A stretch of DNA of 64,000 nt from Prevotella melaninogenica (GCF_003609775.1 NZ_AP018050.1:1280923-1344922); one strand, 5' to 3'. Shown: positions 27,308 to 36,913, counted from the first letter of the stretch. The notes: generated by a model from the letters alone, not told the origin. Numbers and translations: made by a program.

Positions 27308-27373
27308 GTTAACGCCCCGCACGTATGGTGCGGAGGCTTAACACCAATGGTGCTAACGGCTTTTTACCTTACA
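27308..27373. repeat. Family-3 22-nt palindrome array (GCACC/GGTGC), copy 1
   Basis: Units of 22 nt start at 27308, 27330 and 27352, the last one degenerate. They contain CCGCACGTATGGTGCGG and CACCAATGGTG palindromes. The region 27300-27351 can fold as one long hairpin, ACCATTG...CAATGGT, around the CCGCAC/GTGCGG stem. Related arrays are at 33410 and 42400. Confidence 0.8.
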
Positions 27374-27443
27374 GTAGTTTGTCAAGATGATAGCATCTTA
27401 TGACTCAAAGACTGTTTAAACATTATAAATCAGTCTCAAAAAG

Positions 27444-27484
27444 AACAATCCCGTGATTCCCCAAAGCGAAATCACGGGATTGTT
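27444..27484. terminator. Bidirectional terminator between DUF4491 and DUF6850 genes
   Basis: A 15-bp perfect inverted repeat, AACAATCCCGTGATT, encloses an 11-nt loop between two convergent genes. Confidence 0.8.
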
Positions 27485-27531
27485 ATAATGTATCATTTGA
27501 ATAAGGAAGTATGCATCCTTAGATTACAATA

Positions 27532-29205
27532 TCAGTTAAACAAGCCTACACTAAAACCAACATTGTAAAGGTTTGGATGTCCCGATGAGTTAGCAGAAGT
27601 AAAGTCGCCAAAGGCTTTCACAAACCACATAGCACGTGACTTCTTAATTGTCAGTGGGAACTGATACATCACCTGTAGACTTCCATGAAGAAGATTAGCA
27701 TCATAATAAGGTAAGTCTTTCAGTAAGACACGCTCTGCGAGGATAGAAGTATTATCTGCCAATTCAAGGTCAGCACGTGTAGAAAGACTATAACCGAGCG
27801 TTACATCAGCCGTAAGACGCTGCTTAAACAGTGAGAAACCATTCTCTAACTGAAAGTTCACACGGCTATAATCAGACGATGATAGCGGCAAAAGATGACA
27901 GTTGCTTGCCTTATGTGTATCAACAGAAAAGCCCATATAGCCTTTGGTAGAGGATGTTAAATATCGACTACCTGCTATTAAAGACGTATTAATGAAGTTT
28001 GCACGATAACGGAAGGAGAAGTCGAAGGTGCGAACTTGATAACGTTTGCGGAACTCTAACTGCTTTTCGTAGGTGTAAGAGGTCGTTCCTATCTGTGGAT
28101 CATTCTTGATAATCAACTGCTGGCGATACTCATCTGCATAGCCTTGCAGCCAATCCAGATGTAAATCGGCCTGATGCATAATAGTACCTGTGTACAAACG
28201 ATTCTGTGATTGTACGTTATATCGGTAAGTGAAGTACCTTCCCGGCTCATATTTGTAAGTGCCATAAGCATATTCTTCGCCACGACTTATACCAAAACTA
28301 TTCAACGTCTGAAAACGTGCAGAACGATATCCATAATCAACTTCAGTCCCCAATTGATGGTTCACCCACTCACGATTGAAACTTGAATATCCACCAATTG
28401 TACCCGTTGCATTCTCCATTCCTGAGAAAAGGTAATAGGTAAGTGTAGCATCACTCTGCACTGTTACTAATGGTCCCATCTTCTCCTTGCGACGATCATA
28501 ATAACCCGCCAAACCGAGTGTATGGCTTTCCATCGTGTAAGAGACAGAAGGAGTCAAACGATAATCAAGCAATTGCGAACGTGAACGTGGGTCACGAAGT
28601 CGGGAAAGGTCGCCCAACTGATAGTTAAGCTGTAGACCAAAACGCCAACCAGAGAAGCCAACCGTACCCATTGATGCCGTGATATCAAAGTTCTGATGGT
28701 CGTAACTTCCTGCAATAGCACTACCCGACTGGTAAGGATTGGAGTTGTAAGGGCGATACTGATCGGCAAAAGCACGATCCTTTGTACGTCCAAGATTGAA
28801 GTCTACCTTACCATAGCTGTACAGGTATTTACCTATTTTTTGGTAACGCTCAGTGAAGAACTGCATATTATTCATTGCTCCCCCTTCTTGTACACGATAG
28901 TAATCGCCACCACGATGATTAAATCCTATTGAGGCAATGCCACGATTAGATGAATTGTCAAGAGAAAGACCAGAAGCATTATTTGTATTATGCCAGAGTT
29001 GTGTAAGGTTCTCGAATCGATATTCAACCTCGCCCGAAAGCGAGTCAGAAGGCGTCTGTGCCATTGTAGGGAGTGTGAATAGCAATAAGAAAAGCCTTCC
29101 CCAGCCTCTCCGAAGAGAAGAGTGTGTAAGTTTGGAAATGCTAAGATCTATGTGTGAAGTATTCATATACTGATAGTTAATGTATGTGATAAAAAACGAT
29201 GTCAT
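27532..29205 (-). CDS. DUF6850 family outer membrane beta-barrel protein
   Basis: The open frame gives 557 aa, but the signal peptide (RRGWGRLFLLLFTLPTMA-QT) suits a start at the ATG at 29166, 13 codons in. The mature part is Tyr/Arg-rich alternating beta-strand sequence with many GxxY turns. It ends LYNVGFSVGLFN, consistent with an outer-membrane barrel. The family is, as far as I know, found beside DUF4876 lipoproteins and TonB-dependent receptors, exactly the layout here. The substrate of the system is unknown. Confidence 0.8.
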   Translation of the reverse strand: MTSFFITYINYQYMNTSHIDLSISKLTHSSLRRGWGRLFLLLFTLPTMAQTPSDSLSGEVEYRFENLTQLWHNTNNASGLSLDNSSNRGIASIGFNHRGGDYYRVQEGGAMNNMQFFTERYQKIGKYLYSYGKVDFNLGRTKDRAFADQYRPYNSNPYQSGSAIAGSYDHQNFDITASMGTVGFSGWRFGLQLNYQLGDLSRLRDPRSRSQLLDYRLTPSVSYTMESHTLGLAGYYDRRKEKMGPLVTVQSDATLTYYLFSGMENATGTIGGYSSFNREWVNHQLGTEVDYGYRSARFQTLNSFGISRGEEYAYGTYKYEPGRYFTYRYNVQSQNRLYTGTIMHQADLHLDWLQGYADEYRQQLIIKNDPQIGTTSYTYEKQLEFRKRYQVRTFDFSFRYRANFINTSLIAGSRYLTSSTKGYMGFSVDTHKASNCHLLPLSSSDYSRVNFQLENGFSLFKQRLTADVTLGYSLSTRADLELADNTSILAERVLLKDLPYYDANLLHGSLQVMYQFPLTIKKSRAMWFVKAFGDFTSANSSGHPNLYNVGFSVGLFN

Positions 29206-29217
29206 ACAGAATTTACG

Positions 29218-30435
29218 TTAAGGAGCAACCGTTGTAGACACCTCAAAGTCATTAGAACTATTATTTGTATCCATAAGAATGTTATGTCCACCTGCTGCTG
29301 TAGAAGCTGTCTTACGATAGATAACCTCACCTGAAAGACCAGCTGTGGCATTGATACTTATATATCCTGCATCAATATCATTATAAAGACGTTTCTCACC
29401 AACATCTGTACCTGTTGCCTTATGACGAAGGAAATCAACACCATCGATAATATAACGCTTTGGTAGAAGTCCATACTGTGTACCGCTGGTCTTGCCAAAC
29501 TTATAAGTAAGTTTCAGTTGACTGATGTCTGCAGAAGAGCGGAATATAACCACACCTTGCCCTGTTGTGAGGATATTCATATATGAAATGCCCGAATAGA
29601 TATTAAAGACATTCTGTAAAGCAGGTACCTCTGGATTGTTTAACATCTTACCTTTCACATCCTTTGCTTCGAAGTTTGCGTTCAAAAGGCTATGCTCTAA
29701 CGGACTGTTAAGACTATGATCAATAGCACTATTCACCAAGAGAACTGTTCCACCTGGAGCTACCTTATAACTCTTATCAGTTGGTATACGGAACACTTGC
29801 TTAACCAATACGACTGAATCAGCATAGTTTGTCTTGAGGTTTTCGAGGGTATAAGCCTGTGGGACATCCGTCTCAAGCAGTCCAATATAAAGTCCGGCAA
29901 CATCAACCGAGTCGTTAGACTGGTTATAAAGTTCAATATATTGACCAGCAACATAGCGTTTATTGTTATTGTCCTTAGAGCCAGCTGCATATATCTTACT
30001 GATTACTATATCTCGTTTTACAGAGAGAGTAGTCGTGAGAAGCAAAGGTTCTAAACCACTGATAAGCTGTGAATTCAAACTACCTGACACTGTTGCACCA
30101 TTAATTACCTGACTACTTCCTGTAATCCTATTATACTCTGACGACGTTATATCCCATGAAGTTGAGATGTTATAGACATCAGGAACAATATTAGAGAAGG
30201 TTGCTACACCCGCAGCATCAGTCTGTGCAGAATAGGTAACACCATTCAATTGAAGCGAAATCGTATGTCCCTCCAATGTCATGTGACCACTCAACTCATT
30301 TGGAAGTTGGAGCTGTACCTTAGCTGTTACAGCCTCTGAAGCATCAGAATAGTCTACACAAGAGCTAAAAACAAAGGCTACTGCGAGGATTGAAAATAAA
30401 TATTTTATTGCTTTCATATCATTATAAATTAACAT
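29218..30435 (-). CDS. DUF4876 domain lipoprotein
   Basis: The likely start is the ATG at 30417, giving MKAIKYLFSILAVAFVFSSC with the lipobox Cys at 20; six extra residues precede it in the open frame. An N-terminal beta-sandwich (about 30-130, carboxypeptidase-regulatory-like: TDAAGVATFSNIVPDVYNIS) is followed by a lamin-tail-like region, RDIVISKIYAAG...GQYIELYNQSNDSVDVAGLYI, and a C-terminal part with RYIIDGVDFLRH. These mark DUF4876. It lies between the TonB receptor gene upstream and the DUF6850 barrel gene downstream, probably as the surface lipoprotein of that uptake system. Confidence 0.83.
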   Translation of the reverse strand: MLIYNDMKAIKYLFSILAVAFVFSSCVDYSDASEAVTAKVQLQLPNELSGHMTLEGHTISLQLNGVTYSAQTDAAGVATFSNIVPDVYNISTSWDITSSEYNRITGSSQVINGATVSGSLNSQLISGLEPLLLTTTLSVKRDIVISKIYAAGSKDNNNKRYVAGQYIELYNQSNDSVDVAGLYIGLLETDVPQAYTLENLKTNYADSVVLVKQVFRIPTDKSYKVAPGGTVLLVNSAIDHSLNSPLEHSLLNANFEAKDVKGKMLNNPEVPALQNVFNIYSGISYMNILTTGQGVVIFRSSADISQLKLTYKFGKTSGTQYGLLPKRYIIDGVDFLRHKATGTDVGEKRLYNDIDAGYISINATAGLSGEVIYRKTASTAAGGHNILMDTNNSSNDFEVSTTVAP

Positions 30436-33199
30436 AAAGCTCTACACCAAAACTAAACTTACCCGTGTTACGCTGGCTCAGCGTTAAGGTATTGTTACCT
30501 GTAAGGTATGGCTCATAATAAATCATATTGTTCACATAAAGGGAAAGACCACCAAAGTTGCTGAGTTGCTTGGTAAGTCTTCCTTGCAAATTCCACTCTA
30601 CTGGTGACTTTGAAGGCTTATTATCGCTAACACGAAGAGTAAGGTCATTGACAGCAACTACGTCTACTCCCGTTGGACGAGAGGCATAATACTGGCCGTC
30701 CATACCCAAGAAACCAGACATCATGTCCGAAGTTATAGGATGCTCAACAAGGTCAGAACCAAAGTAACCAATAGGATTCTTATTTGCAGTAAAGGAAGTA
30801 TGCCAGTCATACCAGATAGCCTGTGCAGTAAATGAAGCCACCATCTTCAAGGCTGGAATATTCGTTACGACACGCAATGTATTGAGGAAACGACGATACT
30901 TTTCGTAATCTTGTCCTGAAGGATAGACTACTCTAAATGGTGTAACACTATAACTTGAATAAGACGTTGGCAATAATGCTGCCTTTACAGCTTCTGTATT
31001 GCGACCTGTTGAATAGGTCTTTGTCTCAGAATAAGCACCACTAAAGAAGAAAGATGTGTGCAAAGGACGAATCTCTCCAAGTTCAAAATCAAACTCTAAA
31101 CCTTTATTAATAGAGGTGTTTGTATTACCAACTGCACCCGTTGTCATATAGCCATTAAAGGTACGATAAGGGTTTGTATAATCAATTGTTGTAGCCTGTC
31201 CCGGTGTTATATTCAGTCCTTGCGCCTGCGTAAAGATACTATATGGATAGACAAAGAACTCACCAAGTGATTCAAAACCATTCGGAGTGCGGTCACGATA
31301 AGCAAGAATACTCAGACGACGACCATCTTTCAACTTGAAGTCTACACCCAACTCAACCTTAGTAGTTGTTGCATTCTTCAGGTTCTTAGAGTATTCAACC
31401 TTATAAGCTTGTGTATGATAGACTAACAACTGTGCCGCAGGATCAGTCTGTGGGAAATAGTTAGCAGCCACACGGTCGTCATACTTAGTATCAGGATAGA
31501 GATATGCCAGACCCGGAGTCTTCGAGTTCATACCAATTCCACCACGAATATCAAGCCAAGGAGTAACACTTAATGAAAGATTTAGACGTGGAGAAAGCGA
31601 CGTTGTAGCAACATCACTGAAAGGCTGCATAGCTGTAAAACGAAGACCAAGGTTCGCACGAAGTCTGTTTACCTTATTGATATTCCACAAGAAGTTATCC
31701 TCTGCGTATGCAGCTATCTGATGTAAGCCCGGCACATCATTAAAAGCACGCGGACGGCCATTACTATTTGGCTGTAGCGGCAACAAATCATTGTCGTTGT
31801 AATATCCCTTTCCACTATTCCAATCATAGCGGTATTCCGCACCAACCTTAAAGTTCTGACGCGTTTTACCAGCCTTGAAGAAAAAGGTGTCGTTAATCTT
31901 CGCAAACAGATTACCTGGCTTACTCTCTGTTCTACCAGTAGCCTTATACGACTGAGTCTTCCAAGGTACGTTGAAATAACCAGTTTCCTTTGAAGTCAAT
32001 ATTGGAAGAAATCCCGTACTAACAGGTACAAATGACGTCTGTACATTGTCTGTTCCTCCATAGCTAAAACCCAAAGTATAGTTGAGCGAACGCATGAAAA
32101 GTTTATCAACGGATACTCGACCGTTATGGGTCAAACCAACCGTTACGGTCTTATTCTTGGTTTCCGTACCATCTTGAATAGCATCAGGATCTTTGCCAGA
32201 CCAATCCTGTGCCGACAACAGACGTAGCTTTGTTTCTGTATGCCAACGCTTACTGAGGTCATAACTATAACCAAGATTAAAAGTATAACGATTATAACTG
32301 CGCGTCTTCTGACGTGGGTCACCCCAAGCTTTAGCATAGTCTAAGTTCACATTCATGATACCTGCTTTATTCAAAGAAAAGCCCTTTGTAAGTGAAGCAT
32401 TCGTCATAGCAGGATTTACCTTCGCCTTTATCTGCCATGGAGTTACACCCACTTTAGAGTGAACTACTACAAGACCACTCGTCAAATCACCATACTCAGC
32501 AGAAGGGATACCACGTATTACCTCAACATTATCAATATTATCAGCAGCCAACTGACGAAGGTCAGTACCAGTAAAAGCAGTAGACGAGAATTGTCCCTGA
32601 GTCAACTGACCGTTATTTGAGATAGGTACACCATCGACAACAATGCTTGAACCGAAAGCACTTGTATTGTTATTACGCAGTGTACGGAGCTGTAGATTGG
32701 ACTTCTGAGTCATATCTACATTCCCCATCTCCTTACCAGGAATGAGCTGCATAATGTCAGCCAGTGATGAAGCCTGTAAGTGGTCAATTGCCTGACGACC
32801 GATAATAGAAGACGTGGAAGCCCCTGACGCATTCTGCTTTGCTGTCACAACCACCTCTTTCAATGCCAAAGACGTAGGAACAAGCTGTACACTAACGTTC
32901 AAGTCTTTCTCAACTTTCAATGTAGCCGTATAGGTTTCATAACCCACATAACTTACTTTCAACGTAAATGAACCTGCTGGAACCTTTTGGAATACAGCCT
33001 TTCCATCGATATCTGTTACATTAAAAGACCCTAATGGTTCAAGCGAACAGTTAGCCATAATGACACTTTCTTTCGTGTTCTTATCGGTAACTACAATATT
33101 TACAATGTGATTTTCTGTTGCTTTTAATGTTCCTTGAGCCCAGAGAACTTGCCCTATCGACAACAATAACAATAGAGCTATGAGCTTTATTACTTTCAT
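30422..33199 (-). CDS. TonB-dependent receptor with carboxypeptidase-regulatory domain
   Basis: The 925-aa protein has a signal peptide ending QVLWA-QG (about residue 21), a regulatory beta-sandwich (about 33-112), the plug domain (about 120-230: VVVTAKQNASGASTSSIIGR, then IPGKEMGNVDMT and EVIRGIPSAEYGDLTSG) and a 22-strand barrel ending FGVELYVNL. It transports a substrate over the outer membrane using TonB energy. There is no SusD partner, which argues against a classic polysaccharide locus. DUF4876 and DUF6850 genes follow in the same operon. The -7 box is at 33243-33250. Confidence 0.93.
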   Translation of the reverse strand: MKVIKLIALLLLLSIGQVLWAQGTLKATENHIVNIVVTDKNTKESVIMANCSLEPLGSFNVTDIDGKAVFQKVPAGSFTLKVSYVGYETYTATLKVEKDLNVSVQLVPTSLALKEVVVTAKQNASGASTSSIIGRQAIDHLQASSLADIMQLIPGKEMGNVDMTQKSNLQLRTLRNNNTSAFGSSIVVDGVPISNNGQLTQGQFSSTAFTGTDLRQLAADNIDNVEVIRGIPSAEYGDLTSGLVVVHSKVGVTPWQIKAKVNPAMTNASLTKGFSLNKAGIMNVNLDYAKAWGDPRQKTRSYNRYTFNLGYSYDLSKRWHTETKLRLLSAQDWSGKDPDAIQDGTETKNKTVTVGLTHNGRVSVDKLFMRSLNYTLGFSYGGTDNVQTSFVPVSTGFLPILTSKETGYFNVPWKTQSYKATGRTESKPGNLFAKINDTFFFKAGKTRQNFKVGAEYRYDWNSGKGYYNDNDLLPLQPNSNGRPRAFNDVPGLHQIAAYAEDNFLWNINKVNRLRANLGLRFTAMQPFSDVATTSLSPRLNLSLSVTPWLDIRGGIGMNSKTPGLAYLYPDTKYDDRVAANYFPQTDPAAQLLVYHTQAYKVEYSKNLKNATTTKVELGVDFKLKDGRRLSILAYRDRTPNGFESLGEFFVYPYSIFTQAQGLNITPGQATTIDYTNPYRTFNGYMTTGAVGNTNTSINKGLEFDFELGEIRPLHTSFFFSGAYSETKTYSTGRNTEAVKAALLPTSYSSYSVTPFRVVYPSGQDYEKYRRFLNTLRVVTNIPALKMVASFTAQAIWYDWHTSFTANKNPIGYFGSDLVEHPITSDMMSGFLGMDGQYYASRPTGVDVVAVNDLTLRVSDNKPSKSPVEWNLQGRLTKQLSNFGGLSLYVNNMIYYEPYLTGNNTLTLSQRNTGKFSFGVELYVNL

Positions 33200-33242
33200 T
33201 TAAAAATCCTGAAATTAATACCTTTAATTGTAAAATAAAGTG

Positions 33243-33250
33243 CAAAGATA
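33243..33250 (-). promoter_or_regulatory. Bacteroidota -7 box for the TonB receptor operon
   Basis: The minus strand reads TATCTTTG followed by CAC, about 44 nt before the receptor start. Confidence 0.65.
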
Positions 33251-33409
33251 TAGAAAAAACAAGTATTTAACAATACTCTAAATTAGGTATTCTTAACCTA
33301 ACAAACATGAATATTCTTTCTATCTTAGCCACATAAACTCCCCCTTCATAGCTTTTAATATGTTATTTCATGATGGTAAGCATTTACATCTCTCATTATA
33401 AACACAGGT

Positions 33410-33497
33410 TTTAATGCTCCGCACACATGGTGCGAAGGCTTAACACATATAGTGCGAAGGCTTAACACCAATCGTGTTGACTGCTAAATACATCGCA
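33410..33497. repeat. Family-3 22-nt palindrome array, copy 2
   Basis: Units start at 33410, 33432, 33454 and 33476. Units 2 and 3 share GCGAAGGCTTAACAC exactly 22 nt apart. GCACACATGGTGC and AACACCAATCGTGTT are the palindromic parts. Confidence 0.8.
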
Positions 33498-33538
33498 AAA
33501 TACCGTAGTGGCAAGTCCAAAACTACAACTAAAGAAAA

Positions 33539-33573
33539 CGTCCATAGTAGAGTTTCAAATTCTACTATGGACG
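33539..33573 (-). terminator. Terminator of the metalloprotease gene
   Basis: A 13-bp perfect stem (CGTCCATAGTAGA) with a 9-nt loop is followed by TTTTCTTT on the minus strand. Confidence 0.8.
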
Positions 33574-33635
33574 AATATTACAACCATTAAACATGAATAG
33601 ACTTCCTGTCTATGGTGAGAAGTTTACTTAAATAA

Positions 33636-36134
33636 TTACTTTACAGTCACACGACGCTCACGAATCAACTTAATCTGACGTAAGAGATCGTTGTAATGAA
33701 GGAGATTAATGCCTTCACTCTGTGCTGCTTGTGCCTTACAGAACTGCTCAACAGTATCTAAATGCTGCATCAGATAAAGCATAATATCAGAATTACTTGC
33801 ACGATCAGCAGCAGTTGGTTTATCTTTCTGAACAGGATTCAAAAGGGTGTTCATCTGCTCTACATAGTTACGTTCAAGCAAGCGACGTGTACGAACTTGC
33901 ATATCATTAAGACCTGCAAGTGGCTTCCAAACGCTGTTGAATAAATCATTAAGATAGTCTTTGAACTGATAAGCTCCTGCTTCACGCTGGTCCTTATAAA
34001 TCTTATCCATAATGGTTCCGTTCATCATCACCTTCAGAATACGATCTTGATAACTGCTGATTTCGTCAACAAGATCAGTACCTGCAATATCAGTCATTGA
34101 TGAAGGGTAAAGCCAAAGTGGTGCTTCGAAAACCTGACGACCGATATAGTCTACAGCATCTCTACCCTTCTTGGCTGGCGCAACCTCATAAGGCTTCTGT
34201 CCAGGCATATTATTGATGTAGCGACCACCAATATTCTTCAGAACGTGATTGGTGTAACGGCCATACTGACCAACAACACTTCTCCACATTTCCATACGGT
34301 CTTCGTACTGATCATTAGGCTGACGTGTCCACTCAGGAAGCTTCGCAACAATACGCTTTAAGTTCTTAATACCATAATCACTCGCCTTAACATTATCATC
34401 ACCAAGGTCTTCTATCTGTGCACGTGGGTCTTCATTCTTGCCCTCACCACCAAACCACAGACGTGGATTCTTTGCAAGGATAGCGGTAGTCTCAGTCATC
34501 AACTTCTCCTTCTCATCCATTTCATCTTTGAACTCAGGACGATACTGATAGCCCCAACGGATTGCCCACTTGTCGTAATCGTTCACACGTGGGAAGAGAC
34601 CACGCTCTGAAATGCCATCTTTTGGCTGTGCAACGTAATTGAAACGAGCATAGTCCATGATGCTGGCAGTATGCCCATGTTCCTCAACCCATTTCTTATC
34701 ACGAAGCTTCTCTACTGGTGTAGCATGGCTTGCACCCATGTTATGACGTAAACCGATTGTATGTCCCACCTCATGACTTGACACAAAGCGAATCAATTCG
34801 CCCATAAGCTTATCGTCCATGTGTACTGTCTGTGCGCGCTTATCTAATGGAGCGCACTGTGTAAAGTACCACTTTGTCAAGAGATTCATCACATTATGAT
34901 ACCAACAGATATGACTCTCGATAATCTCACCACTACGTGGGTCAACAATACGTGGGCCGTATGCGTTCTCAATCTCAGCTGGAAGATAACGAAGAACGTT
35001 GAAACGAGCATCATCAACACTCATGGTTGGGTCGTTAGGCCACTCCTTTGCCTGTATTGCATTCTTAAAGCCAGCAGCCTCAAAAGCAACATTCCAGTCC
35101 TCAATACCCTTCATCAAATAAGGAACCCACTTCTTTGGTGTGGCTGGGTCGATATAGAATACAATAGGCTTAATAGGCTCTACGAGCTTTCCCTTTGCGT
35201 ATGCCTTCTTATCTTTTGGCTCCAAGCGGAAACGAGAGATAAACTGCTGGCGATCGGTCTTAGTCTGTTCGTCACTAAAGATGGTATATCTATTAGTGAA
35301 ATAACCTACACGATTATCCCATATACGCTTGCGCATAGGTATCTTTGGAAGAAGAACAACACTGGTGTTCAGTCCAACAGTCATTGCACCTGTATAAGAG
35401 GCAGGTGCTGTAGAAGGTGAACTTGAATAGGTACGTGTCGTAGCAATCTCCACATTTATTGGATAAACCTTCATCGTATCAATGAAAGTACGGTCAGACA
35501 TCAGTCCACCTAACTTCAATTGCTTAGAGTCATTTGAAGATATACTTAGAACGGCATTATCTCTTACGAACAAAGATGTAACATCAATCAACTGTGCTTT
35601 AGTATCCTTGTTACGACCAATCACCTTGAACGAAGCAACGATAGGGTCAGCTGTAGAAGCCTTCAACGTACGAGAAATGCTACTCTTTGGGGCAGCCTCC
35701 TGCGAAAGAACGTATGCACGAAGCAACATTGTCTTATCATCACGCTGCTCAAAATAAACTGTCTGTTGGTTAACTGCTTCTCCTGCAAACTTACCAAAGT
35801 TCTGTGGAACGGCTGTAAAACGAGTCACGGCAAGGAGATAACGACCTATAATTGAATCAGGAACTTCAAAATACCATTGGTCATCAATATGTCTCACGGT
35901 AAAGAGTCCTTGCTGAACACTTCCTTTTTTCTTTACAAGCTGGTCGTATGCAGAAGGCTTTTCTTTCTCTTTCTCTGATGCTTTATCCTTCTGTACTTTC
36001 TGTTTGGTGGTGTCTTTCTGTTGTGTAATAGTATCCTTTACAGCACGATAGACAAACCTGTTGCCTGCTACGCCTACTCCACTTCCGAGCATAAGCGCAA
36101 ACAGGCAGGCTGTTGCTTTTTTGTTAATTGACAT
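33636..36134 (-). CDS. Zinc-dependent metalloprotease with DUF5117/DUF5118 domains
   Basis: The 832-aa secreted protein has an N-terminal signal segment (about 1-24), then a Lys/Glu-rich linker (about 40-65), DUF5118-like (about 65-115) and DUF5117-like (about 120-320) regions and a metzincin-type peptidase domain. The zinc motif is HEVGHTIGLRHN (HExxHxxGxxH, about 455-466), followed by SIMDYARFNYVA, which carries the Met-turn (IMDY). Members of this large periplasmic or surface family have no known substrate. It lies 54 bp downstream of the cyclophilin gene and upstream of the TonB receptor operon, with a terminator between. Confidence 0.9.
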   Translation of the reverse strand: MSINKKATACLFALMLGSGVGVAGNRFVYRAVKDTITQQKDTTKQKVQKDKASEKEKEKPSAYDQLVKKKGSVQQGLFTVRHIDDQWYFEVPDSIIGRYLLAVTRFTAVPQNFGKFAGEAVNQQTVYFEQRDDKTMLLRAYVLSQEAAPKSSISRTLKASTADPIVASFKVIGRNKDTKAQLIDVTSLFVRDNAVLSISSNDSKQLKLGGLMSDRTFIDTMKVYPINVEIATTRTYSSSPSTAPASYTGAMTVGLNTSVVLLPKIPMRKRIWDNRVGYFTNRYTIFSDEQTKTDRQQFISRFRLEPKDKKAYAKGKLVEPIKPIVFYIDPATPKKWVPYLMKGIEDWNVAFEAAGFKNAIQAKEWPNDPTMSVDDARFNVLRYLPAEIENAYGPRIVDPRSGEIIESHICWYHNVMNLLTKWYFTQCAPLDKRAQTVHMDDKLMGELIRFVSSHEVGHTIGLRHNMGASHATPVEKLRDKKWVEEHGHTASIMDYARFNYVAQPKDGISERGLFPRVNDYDKWAIRWGYQYRPEFKDEMDEKEKLMTETTAILAKNPRLWFGGEGKNEDPRAQIEDLGDDNVKASDYGIKNLKRIVAKLPEWTRQPNDQYEDRMEMWRSVVGQYGRYTNHVLKNIGGRYINNMPGQKPYEVAPAKKGRDAVDYIGRQVFEAPLWLYPSSMTDIAGTDLVDEISSYQDRILKVMMNGTIMDKIYKDQREAGAYQFKDYLNDLFNSVWKPLAGLNDMQVRTRRLLERNYVEQMNTLLNPVQKDKPTAADRASNSDIMLYLMQHLDTVEQFCKAQAAQSEGINLLHYNDLLRQIKLIRERRVTVK

Positions 36135-36188
36135 AGATTTATTAGTAACTTTACTTTATATTTACATTGAGAATAAATAAAGACAACC

Positions 36189-36878
36189 TTATTTCAATAC
36201 GGTTGCTTTACGAATACGGATATCGACCAACGGACGATCGTTAGCATCACCAGGCTGACGCTGAATACGTTCTACAACTTCCAAGCCCTCTAACACCTGT
36301 CCAAAGACTGTATATTGTCCGTCCAAATGAGGAGTACCACCCACTTCTTTATATAGTTGTCGCACCTCTTGTGTCATCTGTACCGTACTATCAGTATGTG
36401 CATTGAGGCGTTCCTGCGCCCAGTCAAGCTGTCCATCAGAGAACTTTATTCCCCATACAATATAGAATTGTGAGGCAGACGACTCACGCTTCGGATTGAC
36501 ATCATCGCTCTCACGTGCTGCAGCAACAGCGCCACGACGGTGCAATAGCTTCGGATAATTTATCTCTGCTGGGAGTGAATAAGTCTCTTGTGTGTCACCC
36601 AAAGCCTGTCCTGGCTTTGCTGTCTTCGATGCCATGTCACCTGACTGTATCATAAAGTCCTTGATAACACGATGAAACAACACACCATTATAAGCACCAC
36701 TACGCACCAACTTTAAGAAGTTATCACGATGACGTGGTGTCTCGTTATAAAGTTGGATTCGAATGTTTCCACTGTCTGTTTCTAACAATACTTCATGACG
36801 TAATGTGTCTGTCAAAGACTGTGCTTGAACATTAGCTACGATTAAAGCCAGCAAAAAGGAAAATAATAACTTCTTCAT
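36189..36878 (-). CDS. Secreted cyclophilin-type peptidylprolyl isomerase
   Basis: The start at 36878 gives a signal peptide (MKKLLFSFLLALIVANVQA-QS). The longer frame from 36908 is unlikely because the -7 box at 36906-36913 overlaps it. The cyclophilin domain is seen in GVLFHRVIKDFMIQSGDM (catalytic Arg and Phe), SASQFYIVWG and YTVFGQVLEGLEVVERI. It catalyses cis-trans isomerisation of prolyl bonds in exported proteins, probably in the periplasm. The gene is first in a two-gene unit with the DUF5117 metalloprotease. Confidence 0.92.
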   Translation of the reverse strand: MKKLLFSFLLALIVANVQAQSLTDTLRHEVLLETDSGNIRIQLYNETPRHRDNFLKLVRSGAYNGVLFHRVIKDFMIQSGDMASKTAKPGQALGDTQETYSLPAEINYPKLLHRRGAVAAARESDDVNPKRESSASQFYIVWGIKFSDGQLDWAQERLNAHTDSTVQMTQEVRQLYKEVGGTPHLDGQYTVFGQVLEGLEVVERIQRQPGDANDRPLVDIRIRKATVLK

Positions 36879-36905
36879 CTTTTTTAATAAAGCGCAAATT
36901 ATCCG

Positions 36906-36913
36906 CAAAGATA
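36906..36913 (-). promoter_or_regulatory. Bacteroidota -7 box for the cyclophilin-metalloprotease unit
   Basis: The minus strand reads TATCTTTG, about 28 nt before the preferred start at 36878, which supports that start. Confidence 0.65.

Larger units (their letters stand above)
33200..33635. other. Intergenic region between the metalloprotease and TonB-receptor genes
   Basis: No gene was seen. It holds the TonB-receptor promoter, a family-3 array (33410-33497) and a terminator for the metalloprotease gene (33539-33573). Confidence 0.7.

Noticed and set aside
36879..36908. Ten-residue longer start for the cyclophilin gene
   Set aside because: The extended start overlaps the -7 promoter box, and the shorter form begins with a standard signal peptide.
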